From the NCBI RefSeq assembly GCF_026745355.1, contig NC_079205.1, positions 59,014,593 to 59,078,592 of the forward strand: a DNA stretch of 64,000 nt. Direction: 5' to 3'. Each line of letters starts with the position of its first letter. The first letter of the stretch is position 1. The notes beneath the pieces were generated by a model. It did no database searches. It saw only the letters and a program-made list of their open reading frames with translations, and was not told where the DNA came from. A program made the position numbers and the translations under genes. Shown here piece by piece: positions 45,287 through 57,216 of the stretch. The stretch comes from Beta vulgaris subsp. vulgaris (taxonomy: Eukaryota; Streptophyta; Magnoliopsida; Caryophyllales; Amaranthaceae).

Positions 45287-47973
45287 ATGAGCAACTATAA
45301 TAGTGATCATAGTTCATGTGGTTCCACTTCCCCACCTGATGAAGAATATAACAATAACAACAACGACATTAATGGCGAAAATGTATCTTATGCTAGTACA
45401 AATAGCGAGTTACTACCCTCTACATCTGCTGATACTTCGTCTGAGATTCAACGCCCCAAATCTCTTACGGTACTACTTCTATTTTTCGCATTCATTTTAC
45501 TTCTTTTGTAGTTTTCCTGCTTCTTTCCCACTGCACAAAATCAAGAACACTTCATAATCATAATTTTACTTCACTTTAGTTTCCTGCTTCTTTTATTTTT
45601 TCTGGTTCTTTTTTATTATTTTCTACTTTGCTGGTTCTTTTTGTTGTTTATTTTGTTATAGAAGTAGTTCTTTTTTATAGGGGTACGAAAATCAAGAAAC
45701 TCATTCATATGCACAAAATTAAGGTTGAATAGTTCATAACAATTGTTTAATTAAGGTTAAACAGTTCATAACCTGTTTCAGAAGATGGTCAACAATTATA
45801 TTTTCTTGGAAATGGTAAATTAATAAGGGTTACGCTATATGCAGCCCTTTAGGGCTGCATATAAGACATAAATACATTGCTTAAAATGGAATTTAGTTGT
45901 AAATTTATGACAAAAGTTTGCATTAATCTATGTAATAAATTATCTGTTAATGCTTGTTATTTCCATTTTTAGCTTCTTATATGCAACCCTTAGGGCTGCA
46001 TTTAGCTTTTTCCAATTAATAATAGGATTATTATTCTTTTTTTTTTTTGGTAAATATAGTTATGAATCTAAATTTGACAGGCATAGATTAATGCGAGTGA
46101 AAAAAACTAGAAAAAGAATATTCGATTAATATAGTTTCGTAGGAAGAATATCATATGTTTAAATTTATTATTATGCAGTTTACTTCATACCCAAGAAGAC
46201 ATAATAACAAATCTTGGTTTTTGGCAGAGTGAAAAAATAAAGGATGCTAAAAAAGATGGACCACTTGGTTTGAAGCTGACTATTACACCATCATTTCTGG
46301 ATTTGTGTAATAGAATTCTCTCTGAAACAGATGAGAGCTTTATTTCAGAGGATAGACTACTAAAAAACGCTAATTTCTCTGCTTTATCTCTCACAATTGG
46401 CTCTTGGACGGTAATTTTTCTGCTCTAATTTGTCTACTTCCTATAACTTTTTTAAAGTTATCGTCATCTGTTATTGTATCTAGATACAACATTTGATTAG
46501 CTTAATCCGCCCACCAAGAAGGGAAATGTCGCATCTAAAAAAAACAATATCGTTGCATAATGCATATATACTACTATGACCTAAGAATTCTTGTAAAATT
46601 TCCTAAACGTGAAAATGGCTGCATGTAGAGTGGTAAGTCGGTAACTAGTAATTTTCGGCTTAATTAGAGCATGATTGTTTTTTATAAATTTGTATGATAT
46701 TAATATAACAGATGTGATCTATTGAATTATCTGACAGAAAATCGCCAGGCATGGAGGAGAATTGATAGTCAAGTATAACTTCAAAGAAAGGGAATTAGTT
46801 TGGAAAGTTTTGAACGGCAACCTGCAGAACAAGATTGAGTTTTCATGGTCTAATATTGCAGCCATTAAAGCTACTTTTCACCCGAATAAAGGAGTTCTTG
46901 ATATCATGGTTAGTTTCCTGATCATCTCCCACATTATATTCCTGCTGATTTATTATTTTTCTGTTAAACAAAAAACAGTAAGTAATATTTTTTTATCTAA
47001 TGATGCCAAAGTTTAGCATTAATATATCTAATTTTAACGAGAGAATCAAACAAGATCGCACATAACTAATTTCATCCCTAACACTTGTTTTTTCTTTTTA
47101 CTATTTGTAGTTGGAAAAGCCACCGTTATTCTTCCAGGAAGTTACCCCTGAGCGTAGAAACCTTATTAAATGGGATCAATGTGGAGATTTCACAGGACAA
47201 CAAGCTTCCATAATAAGGTATATATCAATTCGGACTAGTGTATTACTACTACCTCGGTTTTTTTGAGATTAACCAATTAATCTAACTACACGCTGAGAAA
47301 CTATACTGTATGTTTATATAACCTTTGCTTAATTAATGATCTTCATTTTTTGGCATCTTATTCATTGCAGGAAACATAGGCTTGTATTTCGTCCAGGAGT
47401 GTTGGAAGAACATTACAACAAAATAATACTCTCTGACCTTAAGTTGTATTCTATGAGCGAACAACCTTTTCCCTATCATGCTAGTATGTACTTCAATGAA
47501 ATTCCTTCAGGTATTTTTACATTATTTCGATCAATCTGATTTGAATTTGTTTACTTTCATTAAATTCATTCACTCATTGATCATGTACACTTCTTGGCTT
47601 ATTTTCTTTGATACATCTAGTCATGAATTTCACGGGATATAGTATGAGCAACTCTCCAAGCAATATCACTACAGTAAGTGCTGGATATAATCCAGGTTAT
47701 GATCATGGTCTTTCATCCACTAATAATAATGAGCAACCCAACTACACCAATGACCAATCACAATTCAGCCTTATGTCATCGGCGAACCTGGGGACTACAC
47801 ATCAGCAAGCTGGTTACGTGCATTCCAGTAGTGTACATGCTGCGACCATGGAAAATAATACAGGACAAGATCCTCTAGGCTATCAGAATTCCATGCAGCA
47901 GATGACACAACTTGGGGATAATACTCTTGATCATTCTAGTCATGATGCAGGAGGAAATCAGAATCAGAATTAG
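45287..47973 (+). CDS. TRFL8-like plant nuclear protein, copy 2
   Basis: Same six-exon plan as copy 1: 45287-45469, 46228-46410, 46738-46908, 47111-47217, 47371-47510 and 47621-47973, in phase, 378 residues. Compared with copy 1 the N-terminus has an added HSSCGS-type stretch, and exon 5 lacks five codons near its end (NEIPS against NEIHFSNHPS). The core reads LGLKLTITPSFLDLC, LSLTIGSW, LIVKYNFKERELVWKVLNG, EKPPLFFQEVTPER, WDQCGDFTGQQASI and RPGVLEEHYNKIILSDLKLY. The C-terminus is nearly identical to copy 1. Intron 1 holds a 188-bp MITE absent from copies 1 and 3. AATAAA is at 48288. No disruption is seen, so it is probably functional. Confidence 0.85.
45826..46013. mobile_element. 188-bp MITE in intron 1 of copy 2
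   Basis: The left end 'agggttacgctatatgcagc' + 'cctttagggctgcatataag' is inverted at the right end ('cttatatgcaacccttaggg' + 'ctgcatttagctttttcc'). The 8-bp duplication 'aattaata' is exact (45818-45825, 46014-46021). Copies 1 and 3 have a single 'aattaata' at the matching site. Confidence 0.9.
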
Positions 47974-48589
47974 TGCAGAGCAGCAGAAAAGTTCCTTCTA
48001 ACGTACTGACAGTACAAGCAAGCAATATATTTCATAGGAACTTTTTTTTGTTGTTGTTGTAGTAAATTTGTGACTAGGGTTTTAGCTACCACTGTAAAAA
48101 TAGTCAATTTGTGGTCGCAAACGTGTTTCATTAGCTAATAATGACCGATGACGGACGCCAGCTTACTTGTACATACTTGGTTCATTTTTAGGGAGTAGTT
48201 TGTGTTTAGGTGTTGATTTAAAGATTGTTTTCTTTTAATGAAGTCATGAATGTTTTGATAAGATTGTGTACCTTTATTTTTTGGTACAATAAAAGATTGT
48301 TTACCTCTTCGCTTGAATGTGAAAATTTATTTTACTCTTGTTTTAGGTAGTTGTTTAAGGTAAAAAGTGAGCTAGAAAAATTAACCATGTTTGGTGATGA
48401 TATAATTATACTTGGTGGCTTTAGAAAAAAAATAACATGGTAATTTAGAGAACTGGTGTTAAAATAATAAAAGTTAGTGGCCATTATGTACGAGGAAAAT
48501 AACATGGTTCTTAGATTAGTGAGCTAGAAGTATATATGTAAGAAATAAATGATTATTACGTGGTATCTTTGGAGAATTAATAGAATTAG

Positions 48590-48713
48590 CGGTCATTAAA
48601 TTCATTATTCACTCATTGATCGCACTTCATGGTTATTTTCTTTCATACATCTAGTCATGAATTTCTCGGGACATAATATGAGCAACTCTCCAAGCAATAT
48701 CTCTACAAGTGGA
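48590..48713 (+). pseudogene. fragment of a further TRFL8-like copy (intron 5 end and exon 6 start)
   Basis: After the copy 2 3' flank, the sequence 'aaattcattattcactcatt' to 'gagcaactctccaagcaata' + 'tctctacaag' repeats the end of intron 5 and the first about 45 bases of exon 6. The 'atttctcgggacata' form matches copy 3 rather than copy 2. No other exon follows. Confidence 0.8.
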
Positions 48714-49445
48714 AATAATCATTTTTCTCATTTTTGACAAAGTGTTTGTGAACTGGTAAACATTTTTCTCATTTTGGTAAATATTTCTCTCTTATTGAAC
48801 TGTTTTTACAAACATTATACTTCTATGTTATTAACACTACATCACAAAACATCAACACAATGTATCACTACATATTTTGATGTTAGGCACCATATATGAC
48901 GACTACCTGATATCATATTATCATTTCTTAGTGTTTTTAGTTGGGTTTTACTTCATCCAATTTTGTTTCAGTTAATTAACTAATTCTGAGAGCCGATACA
49001 TTATCAAGTCAATTTTTGAAGGATCCATGTTCCATGCCAACTTTTTTTTCTAATGGCCGGTTTGAATCTTTTAATGCTATCAGGAGAATGTTTGTCTATA
49101 TTTATTCTTTCAGAAAAGTGATATAAATATAGCTATCCAATAAAGGATAGAATACCCTTAACTTCCTAGATTATAATATTGTTCTTGGTACTCTTACCCA
49201 AAATAAAGATGGTAAAAACCGAATAAAAACCACTCTAAAACAAAGTTTATCATAATTCAAAAGAGATGATATAATATCATTAATTTTCATATACAACCTT
49301 TTCTATTCCACTACTAACACTAAAACTCTAGTAAGCAACAACACATTTAATATTTTTTTAAAACACAAAAAATCTTAGTAAACAAGTACCTTCCTCTTTA
49401 ATTCAAAACCTCAAGTTACTAAATCCAATTAAGATCCGTCATCAA
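48714..49445. repeat. 3' part of the duplicated block (shared with 60700-62140)
   Basis: From about 48820 ('ctatgttattaacactacat') to 49440 ('aatccaattaagatcc') the sequence is repeated after copy 3 (60710-61055 and 61861-62130). No gene is seen. It gives the uninterrupted version of the LINE insertion site at 61056-61860. Confidence 0.8.
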
Positions 49446-49469
49446 TATTGTACTTTAAAATCTCTCTTT

Positions 49470-50030
49470 TTCTCTCTCTCAAACCCTAGCCTTCCCTACA
49501 TCTTCTTCATCAATTAGGGGCTGCCATGGATGTTTTCATCCATGGTAATCCCCTTCCCCCTTTTATTTCCAGTTTTTTAATTCATTTTCTTGTTTTGTTC
49601 AATAAATTAGTGTCTCTTTATTAGTTTTTCTCAAACCCTGTTATGAGGTTTTTAGTTTCTGTTTTGGAAATCTCCTTCTCCCCTATGGGAGTTGTGAGTA
49701 TGGTTCTTTTGTTTTTAGGTATGAGAAATTATTCTCATTGGTTGAAGTTCGATACTCAAGATGAAGGTATTGGAATATCGGATGCGATCAACCTGACTCG
49801 ATCAAGAATGTTCTTCCCAAACTATATCAGAATGATAGACTTCCTCATCAATAGCTGCTTGATTCAGCATATACAAGGGTTGTGCTGTATTGTTCGATCT
49901 GGTTCATTGTAGTTTGTTCGAAGACAAATTTGATTTAGTCTTGTTTAATTGTATCTTGTTTTACTTTAATACCTATTGTAGATGCCGTTTGGCCTTCAAT
50001 TAATGAAATTTCTCTTTCAAAAAAAAAAAA
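49470..50030 (+). mobile_element. internally deleted LINE-like retroposon
   Basis: A CT-rich start with 'ctctctcaaaccctagcctt' and an ATG leader is followed by a LINE-like 3' end ('gccgtttggccttcaattaa' + 'tgaaatttctctttc') and an A-run at 50019-50030. The middle is too short for ORF2. The open frame at 49643-49912 shows no domain. Confidence 0.5.
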
Positions 50031-50035
50031 TCCAA

Positions 50036-51318
50036 CTGTAATCCCCCACAATTTTAAAGGATTTTCATAAATATATTAAAGTATTTATGTAGTTATATTT
50101 AAATCCAAATGAGTTTGGAAAATGATTTGACTTTTAGAAAGGGTTGACTATTTTAAAAGTCAACTAAAAACATTTTTCATAGCTTAATAAAATTTGTAAT
50201 ATTTTAATTAAGCATGTTTTAATAAGAGTTTTAATTATTAAAAGCATATTTGAAAAGAAAGCTTAATGGAATCGAAAGCCCAAAAGTAATAAAAAGGGAA
50301 AGGATTGTTTGATGACTAAAGTCCTAATAAGCCCATCTTGTTAGTCATCAAAGTTTTAATTATTGAAATCTCTTTCCTTAAGCCCAAAAGGATTAGCCTC
50401 TATTTAAATATTCTAAAAACCCAAAATTTTACCCTACACTCTACTTTCTCTCTCCTCCCTTGCACGTAATTTCTCTTTCTTTCTCTCTCATCGGGCCTTT
50501 CACTTTCTCTCTCCTCTTTGAGCGTGACTTTCATATTTTTCCCTCAAAAGCTTGTTTCTTCTTCGCTAAGTAACGTTTCTTGTCGAACAAGAAACGTCAC
50601 AAACCTTTTTTCAAGTGCTGAATCTTGCTGCCGCCGGTCACTTTGCTGCTGTATCACAGCCGGCGCCCTTCCTTTCCTCCTTATTGTGGTTGTTTTCTTT
50701 TCTTCTCCTCTAAGATTCCATTAAAGTATTAGTTTTTATATTATTTTATTGTTTATTAGCATGTTTATGATTTAAATTATGGTTTTATATGCAAAATATA
50801 TTTCGGCTGTCATATATGTAAAAATAATAAATTTCAGATTTATTATTTTCAGTTTTTATTATGAAAGATATAATTTTTTAGGGTTTTTAATCACTAGAAA
50901 CTGTATTTATAAAGTATAAAGCATGAGATTTGGTTAGTGTATAATTTTATATGTATTAAATATATTTTCAGAAGATTTATAAATTTTTATAAGTGCTGGA
51001 ATTTCAGAAAGTATGTATTTTAAGGGTTTTTAATGATTTTTAGTCACTAGAATAGTTGTACTATACTAGGGATTAAAAATAACGAAAGTTTAATACATAA
51101 AAACGATTTTAAAGACGTTTAAAAGGGTTTGGGACGTTTTTAAAGTTGCTGTAAATTTAGTATTTATTTCATTATTTTATTTTTCAAGTGGAGAATTCGT
51201 AGTAGGAGACTTTTAGAGGGTAAAAGTGGCCTACAGATTCGTTTATACAAGGTACGTACATAGACTACGTGCTATATGATTAGAAACATGCTTTAAGGAT
51301 GTTTTATTATTTAGTATC
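50036..51318. other. possible LTR or retroelement leader, unresolved
   Basis: Starts TGTAATCCCCCACAATTTTA right after the preceding poly(A). It has a TATA-like 'tatttaaatattc' near 50401, then CT-rich leader sequence (50440-50520) and a GC-richer patch (50625-50680). This looks like an LTR or a retroelement promoter. No matching end or target duplication was found. No coding segment. Confidence 0.35.
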
Positions 51319-52443
51319 ATGTATAGGCCGTGGCACATTCAAGGGGACCTATTTGTTCTTTCCCCTTGGAAAGCTTCTTTTGATCCTTATATGGAGGAAA
51401 TCAAGTGGGTTGATCTATGGGTAAGGATTCCTAGACTCCCTACTGAACTGCTGAATTTTGAATCTATTGATAATTTGTTAGCTTTCAATGATATTGGTGC
51501 CCTTGTCAAACTGGATCGAAGGTCCCTTGCTTCTTCGTAACAAAATCCGGTTTGCTAGGGCCTGTGTCAGAGTTGATATTCAAGGACCCTTGTTAGAGTT
51601 TGCTGAAGTTAGCAGGATTGGTGATTTAATTCATGGTTATGTTATTTAGTACGAGGATTTCTCCTCTGGGTGCTCTTTCTGTGGTGAGGCCAACCATACT
51701 ATTGATGCTTGTCCTTTATTGACTCTCCTAAGAAAGAAATCACTATCTAACTGTTAAATAATCCTAAACAGAAATCTTTATATGATGCTCTTGCTAAGGG
51801 TGCTGGGCAAGCTAGCCATGTACCTACAGCTGAGCCAGCACATGTGGTACATGTGAAACCTAAGCACCTTAGCAAATCACATGAATCTAAATCCTTCCTT
51901 AAGAAAGTCTCTACTAAGTCTGCTGCCTCTGGTCTTCTTCCTACTCCCCCCTCTAATGGGATTGTTATTAAAGATTATGCTAATCTCTCTCATGTTCAGA
52001 ATGCTCCTACTGCTGTCTCAGGTAAAGGTAAAGAAAAAATGGTTGTTACGCAAACTTTTTATTCTGAGGACTCTTATGATGATGAGGCTGCTCTCATTAT
52101 GCCTCTAGTCTCTCCTCCTTCTGGTGGTGGGCTGGGAAAGATTGTAGGAGACTTTGATTGTGCTCCTCCCATCCTCCCTTCTGCCCCCTTTAAGGTATTC
52201 TGTGTTTCAGACCTGATTGATGAAAATCAGTATCTTGCTCTAGGCTCCTCTAAGAATGTTAATGATGCTGGTCTTTTCTCTAATGCTGCTGATGACAACA
52301 CCTTCTGCCTTGAAGATCAGGATGTTAGCCTTCAAAATGAGTTCAATTTTCTGATTGAGAACTCATTTCAGTCCATACACTCTGATAATAATTCTATTAT
52401 TCAGCAAATTGGAAGGATGGGTGTTGATGCAAACAACCCATAG
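51319..52443 (+). pseudogene. LINE ORF1 (DUF4283/zinc knuckle), broken
   Basis: 51319-51540 reads IKWVDLWVRIPRLPTELLNF, typical of the DUF4283 domain of plant LINE ORF1. After a frameshift, RFARACVRVDIQGPLLEFAE and a CCHC knuckle CSFCGEANHTIDACP follow (about 51665-51720). A 199-codon frame at 51844-52443 is the Ser/Pro-rich ORF1 tail. The domain's N-terminal half is missing at the left edge. Confidence 0.75.
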
Positions 52444-52561
52444 TGGAGCTCTCTTCCCAGTCTGGACCCACCAAAAGGAGGATTGAAGACAAGGAGGAAA
52501 GGAACTAAATCAGAAATTGCTTTGAGCATGGGAGCCTTTACCACCTTTGTGATTATAAATA

Positions 52562-53357
52562 ATGTCAATTGCATGTTGGAATATTTGTGGATGTGCCAGA
52601 AAAAATGCCTTGATAGAAGCTAGGGACTTTTGCCTCTCTAACAATGTCAAAATATTTATGCTTTGTGAAGTTAAGTCACAAACTCCCCCCTCCCAGGCTA
52701 TAATTAGACAATGTAGTTTCCATGCTTTTGATGTAATTCCAACTATTGGCTATTCTGGTAAAATATGGTTAATGTGGAAAACATGTAATATCCACCCTTT
52801 TGATCTATCAATCCTACTCAAAGCAAGTCGTTTTATATCTTGCATGATTCATTTAGTTAGTCTTAATATTAGTTTTGTCACTATATTTATTTATGCTCCA
52901 ACCAAGAATCATTTCAAGGTAGAATTTTGGGAAGAACTTATTAATTATACTTTGTCTCTCTCCTTACCTTATATTATTATTGGTGATGATGATGAAATCT
53001 CTAACCCAAATGATAAAATGGGGGGTGCTCCTGTCTCAGCAGCTAGATTTTTAACAATGTCCAATATTTTGTCCCAACTTCCTTGTATTGAAATCCCTTT
53101 CTCAGGCCAGCAGTTTACTTGGCATAAAAAAAGATCGGGAATTGGTAATATTCATGAACGTTTAGATAGGGGTTTAGCTAGTATCTCGTGGATTGATCTT
53201 TTTCCCCAAGCAAAAATTAACCATCATGTTTTCACTTCCTCAGATCATTGCCAAATTTCTTTAAGTTATCTCACTAATAATATTTCTAAAGCTCCCCCTT
53301 TCATTTTGAAAAGATGTGGTGCCTTAAAAAGGATTATGATACTCTTGTCAAGAAATT
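52562..53357 (+). pseudogene. LINE endonuclease domain
   Basis: APE-type endonuclease at the start of ORF2: MSIACWNICGCARKNALIEA, then the acidic site CEVK, the IYAPTK strand, GDDDEIS where GDFNEI is usual, TWHKKR, ERLDRGLA and SSDHCQI. The catalytic Asn of GDFN is replaced by Asp. The frame ends at 53357 before the reverse transcriptase. Confidence 0.85.
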
Positions 53358-53390
53358 AAAACTTGGTGTACCCGTTTTATTGGTTCGCAT

Positions 53391-54768
53391 ATGTTTAGAC
53401 TGGTTAAAAAAATGCAAGATTTTGAAGGCAAAATAAAAAAATTGATATTTAAATTCCAATTTGGTAATATTTTCCGTCAATTAAGGAATGTAGATGTACA
53501 ACTAAAAGCAATTCAGGAAAGTATGCTTCTTCACCCTGATGATTCGGCTCTTCATGCAAAACAAGAGATCTTCCTCCATAAACGCTCAGATTTACTCTCT
53601 TTTAGTAATGAGTATTGGAAGAAAAAAAGTAAGACAAACTATCTCCTCCTAGGAGATACTAATTTTACTTACTATCACACACATGCCTCAATCAGACGAA
53701 ATAAAAATCAAATTAAAGGTTTAACTGCTTCTAATGGTACTCTTGTGAGTAGTCCCATTGACATTTCTCAAGAGCTATCTGATGCTTTTTATTCTAGATT
53801 TTCGGCTGATAGTTTTATCTCTTTTGATCAAAATTTTGATTTCTCTCTTCTAGAATGCATTATTTCAGAAGAAAATAATTGTTTTTTTTACTTCCCGGGT
53901 CTTTGGAGAGGAGATTAAAAATGCTACGTTTGATCTAGTCCTAGATAAATCTCCTGCCCCTGATGGGTTTCCCCTATTCTTTTTCCAAAAGTACTGGTCT
54001 CTAGTTGGTAATAGTGTTATTAGGGTTGTCCAAGCGTTTTTCCATTCTGGGATAATGCTGAAGGAAATTAATCATACTTTTTTGGCCCTTATCCCAAAAA
54101 TAATTGATAACCCTTCTTCAGCAAATCATTTTCGCCCTATTAGCCTTTGTTCAACTATTTATAAGATCATCTCCAAAATCATCACTAATAGATTAAAAGA
54201 GGTTATGGGCCAGATCATTCATCCCCTTCAAGGGGCGTTTGTTTCGGATCGTCTTATCCAAGACAACATATTGATTGCTCATGAAATATTTCAGTCTTTC
54301 AAAACTAAATCAGGTCTCACTGGTTGGATAGCTATTAAGTTAGACATGGAAAAAGATTACGATAGATTAGAATGGAGTTATATTTTCATGACTCTAGAAA
54401 AATTGGGTTTTTGCACCCAATGGATCGAGTGGATTAGAGCCTGCATTTCTACTGCTTCATTTTCTGTTCTTGTAAATGGCGTTCCAGATGATAGATTTTT
54501 TCCCTCAAGGGGTTTTAGACAAGGGGATCCCCTTTCCCCATATTTGTTTATACTATGTGTTGAGCTCCTTGCCAGGCTTCTCTCGTCCGCTGCTTTAGGG
54601 CCTGCTAAGCCAATTGGTGTACCTAATGGTAAAACAGGAATGCATGTCCCCTTCCTGACTTTTGCAGATGATACTATGCTTTTTTCCCAAGCTAACAACT
54701 ATAGTTGTCTTGTCATCCGCCAAATTTTAGATAAATACGTACTGCTTCATGTCTGGTTAACTTGTTAA
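53391..54768 (+). pseudogene. LINE reverse transcriptase domain
   Basis: Linker frame 53391-53918 (SNEYWKKKSKTNYLLLGDTN). After a shift, SPAPDGFPLFFFQKYW near 53950-54000. Then frame 54055-54768 with FRPISLCSTIYKIISKIITN, GAFVSDRLIQDNILIAHE, KLDMEKDYDRLEW, RGFRQGDPLSPYLFILC and the catalytic FADDTMLF. The usual MEKAYDR carries D for A. A frameshift at about 54750 cuts off the thumb. Confidence 0.88.
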
Positions 54769-55514
54769 TTACCATAAATCCTCCTTCCAATGTTCCTCTA
54801 ATGTTTCGCCGGAGGATAAAGCTTGTTTTGCTTATATCTTAGCTATGAAAGAAACTAATGATCTGGGTGACTATCTTGGTTGCCCTATCATTAGTTCTAA
54901 GGTTACTATGGAAACTTTCAGCTCGGTAAATAGTGAATCTGTTAATCAACTTCCTAAATGGAAAGCCAATGCTCTTTCGCAAGCGGCCGGGGCGTTCTGT
55001 GCTTTTACAATCTAACCTCTCTGCTAAGTCTAGTTATAAAATGCAAAGCTTTTTACTTCCTAAATCTATTCTTTCCAAACTTGACAAAATGTATCGAAAT
55101 TTCTTCTTGAAGAAGGATAATGATAACACTTCTCCCAACCTTATTGGTTAGGAAAAAAATCTGTAAGCCTAAATCAGCTAGTGGCCTTGGCTTTCGGAAG
55201 GCTGAAATTACTAATCAGGCTCTTCAGATGAAGCTCCCGTGGCGCATTATCAAAGAAGATAACAACTTATGGGTCAAGTTGATCCGTAAAAGATATATTA
55301 AAAATGGAAGTCTTGTCTCTATTAAGGCCTTTAAAGCTGCTTCTTGGTAATGGCGTAACCTTCTCAGTCTCTGTGATACTTTTATAAAAGGTTTGCGTTG
55401 GCAACTTGGTGATGGAAAAAAAATTAATTTTTGGTCTGATAATTGGGCTTATCAGTATCCTTTCAAGTCCATTATCTCTCCTCCCCATGGAACTGAGAAC
55501 TATACAGTTAATCA

Positions 55515-56760
55515 TTGCATTTCTTCTGCTCGTACTTGGGACTCTGGCGTTTTGCTTGCTTTGGTACCCCCCATGTAGTCTCTCATATTTGTAATATCTA
55601 TATTCCTTCTGGTGATCAAGAGGATAACCTTATCTGGGGTTTGACTGCTGATGGCGAATACGCTGTTAAATCTGGGGCTTTGTTGTCTCAAGGCTTTCTT
55701 CCCTCTAATTTCGATAAGGTTGAGTATAAATGGATTTGGAATCTGAATATTCCCCCAAAAATAAAAAATTTTGTTTGGAGAGCCTGCAATGATGGTCTCC
55801 CTTCGAAAGTGAGGCTTGAAAAAAGTCACATTTTTGTTCCCCGGCATTGTGTTTTCTGTAACAATGCGAGTGAATCCATTGGGCACCTATGCTTTGCCTG
55901 CCCGTATACCTTGGATATTTTCTCTCATCTCCAGGCTAGTTTTGCTTGGCCTTCTCCTCCTGCTTGTCTTGCTGCTATTAATCTTTCTTCTTTCCGCTCT
56001 ACTTAAGAAGTTTGCCTTAGTCTTTCTTCCAAAAAGTCTATTGCTGTTTTTTCCTTTGTCTGGTGGTTTATGTGGTACTTTAGAACTAAGCTGATGATTT
56101 TTAATGATGAGGTTGTTTCTTCCCGGAAGGCCAGTTTCATTATTAGTAATTATGCTGCTTCTTGGTCTAAAGCTCTTTCCTCGGAGGAATTGAGCTCTTT
56201 GTCTCGCCTTGCCTCTCGGCCTCCTCCCGCTCGCCCCCTCGGTCTCCCCCCGCTCGCCCCCTCGGTCTGGCTCCAATATTGCTTGGTCCCCCCTCCTCTA
56301 GATTTCTTGAAGCTCAATTTTGATGGTTTTAAGTTTAGTAATGGCTGTTCTGCTCTTGGTTTTATTATCCGTAATTGTGAGGGTGATCCTATCTTGTCTG
56401 GTGCTCGCTCCCTGGACCATAACACTTCCATTCTCCAAGCTGAAGCTTGAAGTTTAAAGGAAGGCCTTTTAGCGGCCCTTTCTCTCAATATCTCTAAGCC
56501 GATTGTGGAAGGAGATAATCTTTCTGTCATTAACTCTGTTCGTAATATTTGGAAAGTCCCTTGGGAAATCAGGAATATTATAGTTGATATTAATGCTTTA
56601 TTATTACAGTTTAATGTTTGTCAGGTTCAACATTGTTTTCGGAGGCCAACAAGGTGGCAGACGCTATGGCGCACCGTGGACATGCCTTTAGTGATCTTTA
56701 GATTTTCACTCCTCCTTTTGATATTGATTTTTATCTTCTCGTCCGTAAGGACGTTTTAGG
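55515..56760 (+). pseudogene. LINE zinc-finger and RNase H regions
   Basis: The zf-RVT region reads IPPKIKNFVWRACNDGLPSK and CVFCNNASESIGHLCFACP (55740-55910). RNase H reads LKLNFDGFKFSNGCSALGF and TSILQAEA, a stop, then VEGDNLSVINSV and QVQHCFR (56300-56640). A short GC-rich duplication 'ccgctcgccccctcggtct' occurs twice near 56229-56268. Confidence 0.85.
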
Positions 56761-56814
56761 TTGACCTCCGATTTAGGAGGCTGCCTAACCTTTTTTTCTC
56801 CTTATAAAAAAAAT

Positions 56815-57216
56815 ATAAATAAGTGATGTGATAGTTGATCCCCTCACTAGAGTATGAAAAGTTGGTACCTATTAAAGAAAACGGCCAATAATTGAACCTC
56901 ATAGCGTCAATTTTTCCTAAACAAAAAGCGAAAACTATTAAAGAGAGAAAACAAAATAAAATAAAAAATAAAAAACAAAACGTGCGCCGCTATGTGATTA
57001 TAAAAGAAGCAAACGAGTTAACAGAGAGTCACTACAAATTATCATTGGCTCATTAAAAACTTCTCTCTCCCATATTTCTCTTTCTCTCCTATATTCCCTC
57101 ATAATATTCTGAAAATCATCCACGCAAAACATTTCCCAGATTATAGTTTTACAAGAGTTATTTTCTTTAGTGTCAAGAACCCATAAAATTCTGGGATAAG
57201 TCTCAGAATAAAGAAG
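56815..57216 (+). promoter_or_regulatory. promoter and 5' UTR of TRFL8-like copy 3
   Basis: Duplicate of the copy 1 and 2 upstream regions. TATAAAA is at 56999-57005 after 'cgtgcgccgctatgtga'. A short deletion removes about 15 bases of the leader relative to copy 2 near 57138. Confidence 0.7.

Larger units (their letters stand above)
51319..56812 (+). mobile_element. near-complete but inactive L1-type LINE
   Basis: Plus-strand LINE lying directly before the third TRFL8-like block. It carries the C-terminal part of ORF1 (51319-52443), endonuclease (52562-53357), reverse transcriptase (53391-54768), a thumb region in short frames (54780-55570), a zinc finger (about 55590-55950) and RNase H (56290-56730). 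It ends in an A-rich tail at 56806-56818, which abuts sequence equivalent to 31455 in copy 1. Many stops and frameshifts. The RNase H region closely resembles the fragment at 61056-61860, so both are one family. Confidence 0.88.

Noticed and set aside
55887..56530. Two long minus-strand frames, 55887-56276 and 56150-56530
   Set aside because: Shadows of the LINE RNase H/linker region on the plus strand. Their Arg/Gly-rich composition comes from a GC-rich patch.
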